DNA of 64,000 nucleotides from assembly GCA_003168375.1 (NCBI GenBank), contig PMSI01000001.1, forward strand, positions 1,054,001-1,118,000. The letters run 5' to 3'. Below the pieces are notes generated by a model. That model searched no databases. It was given only the letters and a program-made list of their open reading frames with translations, and was not told the DNA's origin. Of this stretch, positions 35,943 through 45,789 are shown in pieces (position 1 is the first letter of the stretch; each line of letters begins with the position of its first letter). Position numbers and translations under genes: made by a program. Source of the DNA: Vulcanimicrobiota bacterium. Lineage in GTDB: Bacteria; Vulcanimicrobiota; Vulcanimicrobiia; Vulcanimicrobiales; Vulcanimicrobiaceae.

Positions 35943-38900
35943 TCAGAACCGGATGTTCACCGTCGCGTACACCTGGAACGGGTTCGCCTGACCGGCGGTC
36001 GTCGACTGGAAGATGCTCCCGGCGTTCGGCGCGTAGGGGAACGCGACGTACGGCTGGATGACGTCGCCGGGGTTGTAGAAGTTCGAGACGTACGGGCCGT
36101 CGGCATAGTCGCAGCCGAACTTGCCGCCGATTCGCCACGGGACGTTGCTGCCGCCCCAGCAGTTCGCGATCACGTTGACGAGATCGATGCGGAACGTGAT
36201 CTGCTTCGAGACGTCGTACGAGACCGAGATGTTCCCGGCGAGTTTGTTCGGTTCCGTGTACTCCCCGTAGCGGTCGAAGTGCCCCGCGAACGGGTTCGGC
36301 ACCGGTATCCCGGCCGCGCAGGTCGACGCGTCGTACGGCGAGCCGGCCTGCATCCCCGGATAGCGCGGATCGCTGCCGGTCGTCGTTGCGGGAGCGGCCG
36401 GGTTGAGCGCGCTGCAGCCGCGCGCCGGATCGATGCCGACGACCTGGAGCGGGCGGCCGTACTGCGCGCCGCCCTGGAACTGCACGGTCGGCGTCAGGTT
36501 GAGCCGCCCTCGCTTGTAGTTAGCGATCAGCGTGAGGACGTGCGGCGCGACGTAGCTCTGGTTCGAGCCGGTCCCGCGCGCACCGCCGGAGTACGCGTTG
36601 TAGGCGGGGTAGAGCGCATTCGGATCGTAGAGGTCCTGAACCGGCAGGTTCCAGTACGGGTTCGCGATGCTGCCTGCCGCGCAGGCCGGATCGGGCGCGC
36701 CGGCCGGTGTGAAGCACGCCGCGGCGCCGGTGGTGGTGTACGAGGTGATCGGCGCCGAAGGACGCGACGTCACGCCCGCCAGATACGTCGCGGTACCGGT
36801 GTCGATCCGGCAGCGCGGATCGCCGGGGTTGGTCAGCGTGCAGTACTTCGTGTACGCGTTGTACTGTGCGACCGCGTTGTTCAAGGCGGTGGTGTTGTTC
36901 GTCCCGTTGGCGAACTGATCGAACTTCACGCGCGCGAAGGTGTACGTATAGCTCAGCGCGCCGTAGAGACCGTCGCGGTTGAGGTCACCTTTTTGGAGCG
37001 CGAGCTCGAGGCCTTTGACGTTCTTGCGGCCGACGTTGATCGCCGAAACGACGTTCGACGACCTCGCGTCCTGCGGCATCGACCTCAGCTCGTTCTTCGT
37101 CTGGCGCAAAAACGGCGTGAGCTTGAACGAGGCGTCGCCACCGTTGAACTGATGTTCCCACGAGGCGTCGACGTTGTACGACTCCTCGGGGTAGATGCGG
37201 TGGCTCGGGTTGCGGAACCCGGTCGCATAGAACGGCTGGTTCAGCGCGATGAAGTTCGGCTGGACGGTGTCGAACTGCTGGTACGCCGTGCTCGCGGGCT
37301 GGGCGTATTTCCCGGCGGAAAACCGCACGACGTTGTTGCGGTTCACCGTGTAGCTCGCGCCGAACCGCGGTTGGAGCTCCGGATAGTCTTCCTGCGGATC
37401 GCTCCGCGAGCTGAAGGTGACCGGCTGCAGCCCGTATGATGCGCAGCTCTTGTTCGCGAGGTCGAGCGCCGTGCCGGACGCAGGGTTCGTCGTGACCAGC
37501 TGCTGCCCGACGGGGTCGTAGCAGTTGAACCGGTTGAAGAAGTTCACCCAGAAGGCGCGGGCCGGGCCGCCGTCGGTCGTCGCGAGCTGGTACTTGAAAT
37601 CGTCGTAGCGCAGGCCGAGGTCGAGCGAGAGCTTCGAGCTGACCTGGAACCTGTCGCTCAGCGCGAGCGCGGTGAACTTCGGCGCGACGGTATTGTAGAT
37701 CGCTGCCAGACCGTTCGCGACCGAGTAGTACGCGCACGGCCCACCGCCGCACGTAAAGCTCCCCGCGCTCGCGACGCTGAATCCCGCCGGGAGATTCGAG
37801 CCGCTCGAGATGAGCGCGGACGGGCCGCCCGCCGGCGGCGGCGCGCCGGGGAGGGTGTACCGGGCCACCGTGCCCGAGCCGCAGCTCGTTGCGATCGGCT
37901 GCGGCTTGGGGTTTGCCGGCGTCGCGGCGGGAAAGGCGTAGCAGACCCCGGCCGTCGGATTCGTGGAGTCGACCAGGAACGCGACCGCATTCGAATTAGC
38001 CGCGGTGGTCGCGTTCGACAGCGTGAGCGCCGCGTTGTTGTTGCGGAACGTCGTCGAGGTGGTGTACGAGGCCGTGAAGTTGAGGAGGTGCTTGTCGCTG
38101 AGCTGTTTGGCGTAGTTGAATCCGATGCCGCGCGTGTGCGAACCGACCTTGTTGTCGCCCGGGATCGCGCTGCTGTAGAAGGCCGGATTGAGCCCGCCGT
38201 CTCCATATTGCAGCCAGTCGGAGTACTGCGTGTACCCGTAGATGCGTGCGTATGACGTCGGGCTGATGTTGCGCTGGTACTGCAGCTTCACGATCGCGGC
38301 ATTCTGCTGGAAGTTGTCGCGCTCGAACGGATCCTGCGGCGCGCCGAACGCGCGGTTCGCCGGCGAGCCCGGGAAAAACGAGATGCGCGTGTCGGTCAGG
38401 TTGCCGGCGCCGAAGAACGTCCCGACCGGACCGGTGTAGACGATCTTGTCGTTGTAGACGCCGGGCTGCGCTCCGGTCTTGTTGCAGTTCGTCGCCGTGC
38501 TGTTTGCGCACGGCGCGTTGCCGGAGAACGTGCCGCTGACGATCGCATCCTGGAACCCCGGACCCCAGTCGCTCGGCGCCGTTGCGAAGTATGTTTGCGC
38601 CAGCGTCGTGTCGTAGAGCAGCTGGACGTCGTCGCGCCCGCCGTCGCCGCTCTTGCGGTGCGGGATTCCGAAGTGGAGGTTAACGACGTTGTCGCGATCC
38701 GTCTGATAGGTCGACGCACCCCAGAACGCCGGCCCGAGCTCGTAGCCGTTCGGACCGAGCGGGATCCCGCTGTACGCCGTGTTCTTGTAGCAGCCGGAAG
38801 TCGGGTGGTTCCCGGGCGCTGTCGCGGTCGAGCAGTTCGCCCTGTACAGGTCGAGCAGCCCGCCGTGGATCTGATCGTACGCGTTGCCGCGCTCGTACGC

Positions 38901-39788
38901 GATGCCCTGGTTATAGCCGCCGAGCCCGATGTAATAGGAGAAGGTGCGGTCGGGGCTGGCGCCGCCGCCTTCGAGCCGGGCGGTACCGTACTGCGTCGGC
39001 GAGCCCAGCCCGATCGCGGCGCTCGCGAAGCCCGGAAACGTGCCCGTGCGAATGACCTGATTGACGAAACCGGCGAGCGCGGTCGAACCGCTCCCGGTCG
39101 GCGCGCTGCCGACGTAGACCTGCAGCTCTTGCTGGCCGAGACTGGAAAGATTGTTGCCCGGATACTGGTCGAAGGCGCGCTGAATCGGCACGCCGTCGTA
39201 CTCGTAGCCGACCTGCGTGTAGTTGGCGCCGCGCACGAAGATCGATTGGTACTCGCCGGCCTGACCCTGCGGGACGAAGACGCCGGGAACCGACGCGATC
39301 GCGGAGTAGGCGTTGTTCAAGCCGCCCCCGCCGCCGAGCGCCGCCGCCGCGCGCTGCTGCGCGGCCGAGACGTTGTAGACGTCGGCGGTGACTCCGGGCT
39401 GGATGAGCGAGGCGTTCGTGCGCGACTGCACGCGGCCGATCTGCTCGAGCGTTCTCGCCAGCGACACGGTATACGTGACCGTTTGATCGGCTTGAACCGT
39501 GATACCGCTGAGCGTCGCCGTGTCGAAGCTCGCCAGCGAGACGCCGAGCGTGTACGTATCCGGCCCCAGCGAGAGAAACTGGAACGAGCCGTTCTTGTCG
39601 CTGACCCCGTTCGCCGATCCCGACGGGCTGACGGCCGTGATGTGGGCGCCGGCGAGCGGCGCACGCGACGCCGCATCGAGCACTCGGCCGCTCAGCGCGC
39701 CGGTGGTCCCGGCGCGCACGGCGCCGGCCGCACCGCACCACAGCACGACGATCAGCGACAGCGTCACAGCCATCCAGGCGCGAGACAT
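35943..39788 (-). CDS. TonB-dependent outer-membrane receptor with N-terminal carboxypeptidase-regulatory domain
   Basis: 1281 residues. ATG 39788 (GGAAAGG upstream) gives a signal peptide ending near residue 27. A CarboxypepD_reg-like domain (GALSGRVLDAASRAPLAGAH) spans about 30-105, the plug about 140-250 (SIFVRGANYTQVGYEYDGVP), and a long beta-barrel ends in a C-terminal Phe (VYATVNIRF). Several Cys pairs occur in barrel loops. Import substrate unknown. It follows the cupredoxin and multicopper oxidase genes on the same strand, so a metal or metallophore-related cargo is plausible. Confidence 0.92.
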   Translation of the reverse strand: MSRAWMAVTLSLIVVLWCGAAGAVRAGTTGALSGRVLDAASRAPLAGAHITAVSPSGSANGVSDKNGSFQFLSLGPDTYTLGVSLASFDTATLSGITVQADQTVTYTVSLARTLEQIGRVQSRTNASLIQPGVTADVYNVSAAQQRAAAALGGGGGLNNAYSAIASVPGVFVPQGQAGEYQSIFVRGANYTQVGYEYDGVPIQRAFDQYPGNNLSSLGQQELQVYVGSAPTGSGSTALAGFVNQVIRTGTFPGFASAAIGLGSPTQYGTARLEGGGASPDRTFSYYIGLGGYNQGIAYERGNAYDQIHGGLLDLYRANCSTATAPGNHPTSGCYKNTAYSGIPLGPNGYELGPAFWGASTYQTDRDNVVNLHFGIPHRKSGDGGRDDVQLLYDTTLAQTYFATAPSDWGPGFQDAIVSGTFSGNAPCANSTATNCNKTGAQPGVYNDKIVYTGPVGTFFGAGNLTDTRISFFPGSPANRAFGAPQDPFERDNFQQNAAIVKLQYQRNISPTSYARIYGYTQYSDWLQYGDGGLNPAFYSSAIPGDNKVGSHTRGIGFNYAKQLSDKHLLNFTASYTTSTTFRNNNAALTLSNATTAANSNAVAFLVDSTNPTAGVCYAFPAATPANPKPQPIATSCGSGTVARYTLPGAPPPAGGPSALISSGSNLPAGFSVASAGSFTCGGGPCAYYSVANGLAAIYNTVAPKFTALALSDRFQVSSKLSLDLGLRYDDFKYQLATTDGGPARAFWVNFFNRFNCYDPVGQQLVTTNPASGTALDLANKSCASYGLQPVTFSSRSDPQEDYPELQPRFGASYTVNRNNVVRFSAGKYAQPASTAYQQFDTVQPNFIALNQPFYATGFRNPSHRIYPEESYNVDASWEHQFNGGDASFKLTPFLRQTKNELRSMPQDARSSNVVSAINVGRKNVKGLELALQKGDLNRDGLYGALSYTYTFARVKFDQFANGTNNTTALNNAVAQYNAYTKYCTLTNPGDPRCRIDTGTATYLAGVTSRPSAPITSYTTTGAAACFTPAGAPDPACAAGSIANPYWNLPVQDLYDPNALYPAYNAYSGGARGTGSNQSYVAPHVLTLIANYKRGRLNLTPTVQFQGGAQYGRPLQVVGIDPARGCSALNPAAPATTTGSDPRYPGMQAGSPYDASTCAAGIPVPNPFAGHFDRYGEYTEPNKLAGNISVSYDVSKQITFRIDLVNVIANCWGGSNVPWRIGGKFGCDYADGPYVSNFYNPGDVIQPYVAFPYAPNAGSIFQSTTAGQANPFQVYATVNIRF

Positions 39789-39828
39789 GCGGGGCCTTTC
39801 CCGAGATCGTGGTTCTGCAATGAGCACA

Positions 39829-39869
39829 CCGAGACGTCCGCGCAGCGCAGCCGCCGCGCGGACTCTCGG
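39829..39869 (-). promoter_or_regulatory. Strong hairpin between oxidase and receptor genes
   Basis: CCGAGA-C-GTCCGCGC pairs with GCGCGGAC-TCTCGG around a 12-base loop: 14 base pairs with one bulged C. It lies in the 91-bp gap between the multicopper oxidase stop and the receptor start. No T-run follows, so it could set differential expression by mRNA processing or partial termination. Confidence 0.6.
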
Positions 39870-39879
39870 AGCGCGCCGA

Positions 39880-42219
39880 TCAATGGTGCGTGTACAAGGA
39901 CCTGTCGGACGTCGGTGTCGTCGCCGTGACCTCGATCAGCTGCATCATCCCCCGATCCTCGTGGATCAGGATGTGACAGTGCAGGACGTACTGACCGGTG
40001 AAGTCGACAAAGCGGCTGCGCATCCGGAAGAAGCCGGCGACCGTCTCGGTGCACTTTCCTCCGGAGCATTGCGTGTATTTCTGGAGGTTCGCAGGACAGT
40101 TGGCGACGGTGACCGGATTCGATCCGTTCGCCGGGCATTTCGCGGTGATGTCCGTCTGCTGTCCGGAGGGGATCGGGAACGTGTCCCACCACACCCACGG
40201 TGCGGGCAGCGCCCGCTGCGGACACGGCTTGTAGCCCTTGACGTCCGGATCGAACGTGGTCGGATCGGCGGGGTTGACAGGACACGGTTGATTCGCTGCG
40301 TTCGGCTCGAAGAGTTCAATGATTTGGAACGGGTTGATGTGGATGTGGAACGGATGCTGCTTGTCGTTGGCCTCGTTCTTCACCACCCATTCCTCGGCGG
40401 TGTTCAGCTTCATGATCTGGCTGATGTGCCCATCAATGAACGGCTGGCCGTCGATCCACTTGTGATTCGCCGCGAAGTCGATCGTGCGGGGCCGGACGAT
40501 CTCGGATCGCTGAATGTCGTGTAAGAATGTCGGGAGTGTCGGGAACTTCGCCTGCGGGATGAAGTCCATCGAGACCGGCGTGGCCTTCGTGACCGTGACG
40601 GTCAGCAACGGACTCGGCGCGTCGGGGCCGCCGTTGCCTGGCTGGAGCAGCACACCGATGTTGCGCTGAACGCAAAGCTGATAGGTCCCCGGGTTCACCG
40701 GCGCCTTGACGAGCAGGTCGGCGCGATTCGCGGCGGCCAGGTTGACCTTTCTGTTCAGGCTGCCGAAGGCTCCGGCGTAGTTTTTGGGATCGAGCTGCAC
40801 GCCGTCCTGCGCGATCTGGCGCCACTGCACGTTCGGCACGACCGGTCCGGCCGGCGAGGGGCTCGGCGTCGCGCACGGATCCGGCGCCGGGGTGGCCGGG
40901 GCGACGCCGGACGACGTCTTCGCGAAGTACGCGAACTCGATCGCGTCACGGAAGTCTCCGTTCACGATCCGCCACATCTGCACTTCGCCCGGCACCATCG
41001 TGACGACCGGGTTGAGCCGGCCGTTGATCGAGATGCGCGGCCGCGGAGCGCCGGGACCGCCAACGTTGTAGCGCGGGTCGGTCAGGGGGAACGGCGCCGT
41101 CGAGAGCTGCTGGATCATCAGCACCTGTTCGCGCAGCCCATTCTTGTAGTACGCGTGAAGCTGCTGGTCGTACGGGCCCTCGATGATGAAGACGCCGGTG
41201 ATCCCGTTGGCGACGTTCAGCGCGGTCGATCCGTGCTTGTGCGCGTGGTACCAATGCGTACCGGGCGCCTGTCCCATCCGCATCGTTCCGTCGTACTTCG
41301 GTATCGGGAAGCAGTACGGGTTCGCGCCGAGCTGATACTGCGGCCACAACCCCTGCGCAATCTCGTGCTGGTCGACGGTGCCGAGCTGCATCCCCGCGGG
41401 GACCGGCGTACCGTTCGGCAGCGGCTGTTGGTCGTATTGGTGGACGAGCTGCGCCTGGTACTTCACCCACGCCGGCGGCATGTCGGACCACTTGTTCGGC
41501 CAGGGCGCTTTGGCCGTGGGATTGTGCTTCTCGCAGTCGCTGAAGAACGTCGAAAGGATGCTGTTGGTCTGCGACTCGGTGGGCAGCACTTGGCCGTTGA
41601 CGCGCAGCGACGGGCGGATGAACAGCAGCACGTTGTCGCCGGTCGTGCTCGGCGTGGTGTGGGTGCCGTGAAAGTGCACGTTCGTCGTGCTCGACCCGTG
41701 CAGACAGTCGGGCATCGTGTCGCCGCCCGCGCTGCCCGTGCTCGATCCTTTGCCGAGATGTCCCATGGTGAACGGATCGCACGCTTCCATCGTGCCGATC
41801 GTTCCGCGGTCGAGCGACGCGGAAAAATTCTTCGGATCGACCTGATTGAAGAACGTGATCTCGACGAGGTCGCCGAGCTGCGCGCGAAACGTCGGTCCCG
41901 GAATCGGATCGGGGCCGGCCGGCCACGGCAGCGCGTAGCCCGGGCCGTAGCCGACGAAGTACCGCACGTTCTGCGAGGCGCAGCGGTTATCGCCGTCCGA
42001 GCCCCAGAGCGTGCGCTTTCCGTCGACGTTCTTGAGCGTCGCCTTCAGCTTGCCGGCGTAGCTCCTGATCACGGGCGGGTTCAGAAGGGCTTTCCCCGTT
42101 TGCAGACACGGGGGCAGCGGAGGCTGGGGAGTCTGCGCTTGCGCCGGCACGCGCGCGCCGGCGAGCACGAGCGCGGCGCAGAACGCCGCGGCGAAACCGA
42201 GACGAGATTCGTGTGCCAT
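39880..42219 (-). CDS. Secreted multicopper oxidase
   Basis: 779 residues from ATG 42219 (TTG 42228 is an alternative overlapping the upstream stop). Signal peptide about 1-29. The trinuclear and type-1 copper ligands are all visible: NVHFHGTH (about 181), THWYHAHKHG (about 321), HPFHIHINPF (about 615) and YVLHCHILIHEDRGMM near the C-terminus. The enzyme is longer than typical three-domain laccases (about 500), with extra Cys- and Pro-containing loops. It oxidises a phenol, metal ion or similar donor while reducing oxygen. The neighbouring receptor suggests a role in metal or siderophore handling. Confidence 0.94.
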   Translation of the reverse strand: MAHESRLGFAAAFCAALVLAGARVPAQAQTPQPPLPPCLQTGKALLNPPVIRSYAGKLKATLKNVDGKRTLWGSDGDNRCASQNVRYFVGYGPGYALPWPAGPDPIPGPTFRAQLGDLVEITFFNQVDPKNFSASLDRGTIGTMEACDPFTMGHLGKGSSTGSAGGDTMPDCLHGSSTTNVHFHGTHTTPSTTGDNVLLFIRPSLRVNGQVLPTESQTNSILSTFFSDCEKHNPTAKAPWPNKWSDMPPAWVKYQAQLVHQYDQQPLPNGTPVPAGMQLGTVDQHEIAQGLWPQYQLGANPYCFPIPKYDGTMRMGQAPGTHWYHAHKHGSTALNVANGITGVFIIEGPYDQQLHAYYKNGLREQVLMIQQLSTAPFPLTDPRYNVGGPGAPRPRISINGRLNPVVTMVPGEVQMWRIVNGDFRDAIEFAYFAKTSSGVAPATPAPDPCATPSPSPAGPVVPNVQWRQIAQDGVQLDPKNYAGAFGSLNRKVNLAAANRADLLVKAPVNPGTYQLCVQRNIGVLLQPGNGGPDAPSPLLTVTVTKATPVSMDFIPQAKFPTLPTFLHDIQRSEIVRPRTIDFAANHKWIDGQPFIDGHISQIMKLNTAEEWVVKNEANDKQHPFHIHINPFQIIELFEPNAANQPCPVNPADPTTFDPDVKGYKPCPQRALPAPWVWWDTFPIPSGQQTDITAKCPANGSNPVTVANCPANLQKYTQCSGGKCTETVAGFFRMRSRFVDFTGQYVLHCHILIHEDRGMMQLIEVTATTPTSDRSLYTHH

Positions 42220-42224
42220 CTGAA

Positions 42225-42548
42225 TCAATTCGTAGAGATGACGATCGTCGCGGTAACCGGGGGCGCCCCCGGGAGCGTGTCACCGTACGTCACGGTCTGA
42301 CCGCTGAAGCTGGAATCTGGCACGAAGGCGGGCGATGTCGCTCCGGGCGCGATTTGCTGCGGCATGAACACGGTCGGATAGTTCGTCACGCCGGGATGGT
42401 GCGGGACGGTGTCGTTGTTCGTCCAGAAGATCTGGTCGCCGACGCTGATGGTGTTCCCCGAGCTCGGGTCCGGCAGCGGATTGGGATCGAACGTGAACGT
42501 GCCCGGGCTTTTGCCCGGGTTGATGTTGATCTGCCAAGTAAACGGCAT
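42225..42548 (-). CDS. Cupredoxin-like protein lacking copper ligands
   Basis: 107 residues without signal peptide. ISVGDQIFWTNNDTVPHHPG matches the strand and first-ligand loop of plastocyanin-like proteins, but the C-terminal ligand loop reads VTYGDTLPGAPPVTATIVI, where family members have a Cys-x-x-His motif. Cys and its nearby His are missing, so type-1 copper binding is unlikely. It lies five bases upstream of the multicopper oxidase on the same strand. It may be a structural partner. Confidence 0.75.
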   Translation of the reverse strand: MPFTWQININPGKSPGTFTFDPNPLPDPSSGNTISVGDQIFWTNNDTVPHHPGVTNYPTVFMPQQIAPGATSPAFVPDSSFSGQTVTYGDTLPGAPPVTATIVISTN

Positions 42549-42692
42549 CAGTCACCCCTCGTACGCACGGCGTAATGAGCGTACTCTCGGTCCTCCTGAC
42601 CCCCGAGTCCGCCGAGGCGTTTTATCGTGCCGCGGGAGCGGACTCCTGGGCGCCGCCGAACAGATTGTCCGGCCGGCCTCGGGCCTCTCCCC

Positions 42693-44291
42693 TCAGACCG
42701 CGAGCGACCGGACCGATCCGATCCCGCTCACGGCTCGGAGGGCGGCCAGCGTGTTTTCGTCGGCCGGGCGGTCCGTCGAGAGCACCATGATCGCGTCGCC
42801 GCCGACGGTGTTCCGCGAGACCTGCATGGTCGAGATGTTCACGCGCGCGTCGCCCAGGATCGTGCCGACGCGGCCGATCATCCCGGGGACGTCGGCGTGC
42901 TGGGTGATCAGCATCGCTCCGATCGGGGTCGCGTCGATCTCGTAGCCGTCCAGCTCGACGATGCGCGGCGCGCCCGCGATCGACGTCGCCGTGATCGACG
43001 TCCCGCCCGCCAGCAGGCGAAGCGACGAGGCGTACGACGAGGATGCGCCGACACGGGCGGTGACCGCGATCCCGAGCTCGCGTGCGATCGCGTCTGCGTT
43101 GACCACCGAGACGCGGCGATCGGTCGTGGCCTGCAGCAGCCCGCTCAGAAACGCGCTGGTCAGCGGTTCGGGCGGCACGCCTGCGAGCGCGCCGCCGAGG
43201 ACGAGCGCAAACTCCGGCATCCGCTCCGGGCGCGCATACTGCGGATAGAATCGGCCCAGCCGGTACGCGACGTCGAGGAACGGGCGCACGCGCTCGGCTT
43301 CCGGCCCGCTCGGAACCGGTGCGTTCACCGCGCCGCTCGCCGGCGCGCCGAGCAGCACGTGCGCGACGTCCTCGGCGAGCTCGGTCGCGATCCGCGCCAG
43401 CGCTTCGTGCGTGGAGCCGCCGAGGTGCGGCGTCGGAACGACCTTGGGGTGGCGGTGCAGCGCGGCGCCGACGCCGTCACGCGGTGGCGGCTCCTCGGCG
43501 ACGACGTCGAGCCCGGCACCGGCCAGCACGCCCGCGTCGAGCGCTCGCAGCAGGTCGTCCTCGACGATCACGCTGCCGCGCGCGCAGTTGATCAGGTACG
43601 CGTGCGCGCGCAGCAGCCGAAGCTTGGACGCATCGATCATCCCGATCGTCTGCGGCGTGAGCGGTACGTGCAGCGTCACGATGTCGCTCTCGCGCAGCAG
43701 CGTGTCGAGATCCACCAGGCGCGCGTCGAAGGCATCGGCGCGCGCGGCGGTGACGTACGGATCGTGGGCGACGATCGTCATCCCGAACGCCTTCGCGCGC
43801 GTAGCGACGTTGCCGCCGATGCGGCCCAGACCGACGATCCCCAGCGTCTTCCCGTAGAGCTCGGTGCCGATCAAGTTCTTGCGGTCCCAGATCCCCTCGC
43901 GCAGCTGCTGCACCGCGGCCGGCGTGCGCCGCGCGAGAGAGAGCATCAGCGCGAACGTCTGCTCCGTCGCGGCGAGCGTGTTCGCACCCGGCGTGTTCAG
44001 CACGAGGATCCCGGCCTCGGTGGCGGCGGTGACGTCGATCGCGTCGACGCCGACGCCGGCCCGCGCCACGACCGCCAGGCGGGGCCCGGCGGCGAGCAGC
44101 GCACGGTCGACGCGCGTCTCCGAACGGACGATCAGGCCGTCGGCCTCGGCGAGCGCCGCGACGAGCTCGGCGCGCGAGCGGCCGACGAGCGATTCCACCT
44201 CGATACCGGCCGCGCGCAACACCGCCAGGCCGTGCTCGGCGAAGGGTTCGGCGACGACGACGCGTTTGCGAAACAGGCCGCTTCGATCCAT
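42693..44291 (-). CDS. serA: D-3-phosphoglycerate dehydrogenase
   Basis: 532 residues, long (type I) SerA with a catalytic/NAD domain (GLGRIGGNVATRAKAFGM, NCARGSVIVEDDLLRALD, HLGGSTHEALARI), an intervening domain and a C-terminal ACT domain (DVPGMIGRVGTILGDARVNIS). First step of serine synthesis, probably feedback-inhibited by serine. GTG 44306 would add five residues. Divergent from the membrane protein genes with about 20 bp between. Confidence 0.96.
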   Translation of the reverse strand: MDRSGLFRKRVVVAEPFAEHGLAVLRAAGIEVESLVGRSRAELVAALAEADGLIVRSETRVDRALLAAGPRLAVVARAGVGVDAIDVTAATEAGILVLNTPGANTLAATEQTFALMLSLARRTPAAVQQLREGIWDRKNLIGTELYGKTLGIVGLGRIGGNVATRAKAFGMTIVAHDPYVTAARADAFDARLVDLDTLLRESDIVTLHVPLTPQTIGMIDASKLRLLRAHAYLINCARGSVIVEDDLLRALDAGVLAGAGLDVVAEEPPPRDGVGAALHRHPKVVPTPHLGGSTHEALARIATELAEDVAHVLLGAPASGAVNAPVPSGPEAERVRPFLDVAYRLGRFYPQYARPERMPEFALVLGGALAGVPPEPLTSAFLSGLLQATTDRRVSVVNADAIARELGIAVTARVGASSSYASSLRLLAGGTSITATSIAGAPRIVELDGYEIDATPIGAMLITQHADVPGMIGRVGTILGDARVNISTMQVSRNTVGGDAIMVLSTDRPADENTLAALRAVSGIGSVRSLAV

Positions 44292-44310
44292 CGGGCGTAG
44301 TTGCACGCAC

Positions 44311-45789
44311 TTGTCTCCCCGCCTTCAGGGCGCGCTCACCGTGGCGGTCGCCTTTGTCGTCCCGCTCGTCGTGCTGGTCAGCTCGGTGCGGACGTCGGTC
44401 GGCTTTTGGGACACGGCCGACTTGCAGACCGTCGCTTGGATCGCCGGGATTCCGTATCCGACCGGCTTCCCCGGCTACGTCGCGATCGCTTGGCTGTGGA
44501 CGCACGCGGTGCCCTTCGCGTCGGTCGCGGCGCGGGTGAACGCACTCTCGGCGATCGCGATCTCGGGCGGCGCCGCGACGATCGCGGCGCTGGCGCTGCT
44601 GTTCGACGTGCTCCCCGTGGTGGCGATCCTCTCCGCGTGGACGTTCGCGTTCGCCCACGTCGTCTGGGTGCGCGCGACGTATGCGGACGTGCACCCGCTG
44701 GGGTTTGCGCTCGCGTTCGTCGCAATCGTGCTCGCCGTCCGCTGGACGCGGCGCGACGACGCGCGCGCGCTCGCGACCGGGATCGTGCTGGCCGGCGTCG
44801 CCGTCGCGGTCGACAACACGACGGTGCTGATGCTGGCCGGAGGCGTGGTCGTGACGCTCGGGCGGCGCTGGCCGGCCGGCCTCGTCGCGCGATCGGTCGC
44901 GATCGCGGCGCTCGTCGTCGTGCTCGCCTATGCGTACTTGCCGCTGCGCAGCGCGTACGTCACGACGCATCGGCTCGACCCCACGCTCGCGCTGGGAATA
45001 CCGCCGGGCCGCCCGTTCTGGGACGATCATCATCCCGCGACAGGCGAGGGCTTCCGCGCGCTGATCTCGGGGACCGAGTGGACCCCGGGCGCGACGCTCG
45101 CGCGCTTGTTCACGCCCGCGGCGGCGCGGAACGCGCTCGGGCGCTTCGGCCCCGAGCTGGCGGCGGACGAGCCGCAGGGGCTCGAGATCGTCGCGCTGAT
45201 CGGGCTCGCGTTCGTCGCCGCCGAGGCGCCGTTGACGGCGCTGGGACTCGTGCTGGCCGCGCTCGTTCCGGCGCTCTTCGGCGCGTCGTACCAGGCCGAG
45301 GCCGATCCCGAGCGCTATGTCTTCATGCTCTACGCGGTGACGGCGCTCGGCATCGCGATCGCCGCCGATCGCACCGTGCGCGCGTTCGGCGGCCGGCAGC
45401 CGGCGCTCGCGCTCGGCGTCGTGTGCACGCTGCTCGCGCTTGCGCTCGTGAACGACGCCGCGCGCGGTGCGCACTTGTTCTCCGTGCGCGACAACGGCGA
45501 CGCGCGGGCCCTCGGGGAGCGCGTCGTCGCAGGCACGCGCGACGGCGCCGTGGTCGTCGCGCCTTGGGACTGGGCGACCACGCTCGCGTACCACGCCTAC
45601 GTCGATGGCGCGCTCGGCGGCCGCATCGTCGTCTGCGCGCTTCCGGAGGACAATCTCGCTGCGTACGCCCGCTGGATGCGCGAACGCCAGGTGACGATCG
45701 TCTCCGACGGCGAGCCGGAGCTCCAGGGTTTCCGCACTCGCCGCCTCACCGGCGGAACCCCGCAAGTCTACGAGATCCTCAAACCGTGA
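44311..45789 (+). CDS. DUF2723-type GT-C membrane protein
   Basis: 492 residues from TTG 44311 (no better start in the short divergent gap; GTG 44340 is internal to the first helix). About ten hydrophobic helices. The N-terminal motif GFWDTADLQTVAWIAGIPYP, then GFPGYV, matches DUF2723 proteins, where an acidic residue in the first loop is thought to be catalytic for lipid-linked glycosyl transfer. The C-terminal soluble part begins near ALGERVVAGTRDGAVVV. It is probably a protein or lipid glycosyltransferase. It overlaps the next gene by four bases. Confidence 0.8.
   Translation: MSPRLQGALTVAVAFVVPLVVLVSSVRTSVGFWDTADLQTVAWIAGIPYPTGFPGYVAIAWLWTHAVPFASVAARVNALSAIAISGGAATIAALALLFDVLPVVAILSAWTFAFAHVVWVRATYADVHPLGFALAFVAIVLAVRWTRRDDARALATGIVLAGVAVAVDNTTVLMLAGGVVVTLGRRWPAGLVARSVAIAALVVVLAYAYLPLRSAYVTTHRLDPTLALGIPPGRPFWDDHHPATGEGFRALISGTEWTPGATLARLFTPAAARNALGRFGPELAADEPQGLEIVALIGLAFVAAEAPLTALGLVLAALVPALFGASYQAEADPERYVFMLYAVTALGIAIAADRTVRAFGGRQPALALGVVCTLLALALVNDAARGAHLFSVRDNGDARALGERVVAGTRDGAVVVAPWDWATTLAYHAYVDGALGGRIVVCALPEDNLAAYARWMRERQVTIVSDGEPELQGFRTRRLTGGTPQVYEILKP

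Noticed and set aside
43477-45765. 762-codon minus-strand frame opposite the DUF2723 gene
   Set aside because: The reading is a shadow over two real genes (serA and DUF2723) and has no recognisable domain.
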